Assembly (NCBI GenBank): GCA_903899865.1
Contig: CAIUKZ010000132.1
Coordinates: 1 to 6,982 of the forward strand
Source: an uncultured Bacteroidales bacterium
GTDB taxonomy: Bacteria; Bacteroidota; Bacteroidia; Bacteroidales; Paludibacteraceae
Direction: 5' to 3'
Length of the DNA: 6,982 nucleotides
Shown here in pieces: positions 6,948 through 6,982 of the stretch. How positions within the stretch are numbered: the first letter of the stretch is position 1; each line of letters begins with the position of its first letter. Both the position numbers and the translations under genes were made by a program. The notes beneath the pieces were generated by a model. It ran no database searches. It saw only the letters and a list, made by a program, of their open reading frames with translations, and was not told where the DNA came from.

Positions 6948-6982
6948 GGCGATATCGGATTTTATACCGTCATAACGGGACT
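6948..6982 (-). rRNA. 3' end of a 5S rRNA-like gene, cut by the window edge
   Basis: Only the last 35 bases are inside the window. They match the 3' end of the neighbouring degenerate 5S-like copy, including GATATCGCC at the end and the added hairpin region (TCCCGT-TATG-ACGGTA, with one mismatch). Identification as 5S rests on that neighbour, because the diagnostic core lies outside. Its intact terminator suggests it may be the working copy at the end of a 16S-23S-5S operon on the - strand, with 23S expected beyond the right edge. That is inference. Confidence 0.45.

Larger units (their letters stand above)
6747..6982 (-). repeat. Tandem 156-bp repeat: 5S-like gene plus terminator
   Basis: The sequence from the terminator into the 3' end of the 5S-like gene occurs twice, at 6747-6826 and 6904-6982, with equivalent positions 156 bases apart (for example GGGGCTTAAAATTGGC at 6779 and 6935). 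The copies differ in the terminator loop, the terminator base and two positions of the small inserted hairpin (6809-6824 against 6965-6980). The second copy is cut by the window edge, so more units could follow. Confidence 0.85.

Noticed and set aside
6747..6982. Repeats as a CRISPR array or mobile element ends
   Set aside because: The repeated unit is long (156 bp) with no spacer structure, and its content matches a 5S-like gene plus terminator.

Overview
The window looks like chromosome from a member of the Bacteroidota, possibly the Bacteroidales. The evidence is a long secreted protein ending in a type IX secretion (T9SS) type A sorting domain, a TAnnTTTG promoter element of the Bacteroidota type, the lack of Shine-Dalgarno sequences before the genes, AT-rich DNA, and the style of the MraY and MurD sequences. 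The genus cannot be read from the sequence.

Layout. Positions 1-1823 (+ strand) hold the 3' part of mraY followed directly by a complete murD. These are two successive steps of peptidoglycan precursor synthesis within the division and cell wall (dcw) cluster. The cluster stops there: the usual next genes (ftsW, murG, murC) are absent. Positions 1824-2253 carry no gene but contain several long inverted repeats. A strong hairpin terminator at 2254-2286 serves the next gene, which converges from the - strand. Positions 2312-6343 (- strand) encode a 1343-residue exported protein that joins two unrelated phosphoesterase folds, an N-terminal PHP domain and a C-terminal calcineurin-like (purple-acid-phosphatase-type) domain. 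Between them lie a jelly-roll-like module and a FIVAR-like helical module, and the chain ends in the T9SS tail. A good -7 promoter box lies just upstream. Positions 6385-6746 are non-coding.

Positions 6747-6982 hold a tandem 156-bp repeat on the - strand. I read it as the 3' side of an rRNA operon: the 3' end of one 5S rRNA-like gene with its terminator, then a 5'-truncated, degenerate second 5S copy with its own decayed terminator. Both copies carry an extra small hairpin near the 3' end, where ordinary bacterial 5S continues with GAGTAGG.

How it fits together. mraY and murD are translationally adjacent housekeeping genes. The large phosphoesterase is a separate transcription unit with its own promoter and terminator, and probably acts at the cell surface in releasing phosphate from organic phosphates. 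I see no defence system, CRISPR array or intact mobile element. The points most worth a second look are the double-phosphoesterase fusion, the unusual 5S repeats and the hairpin-rich gap after murD.
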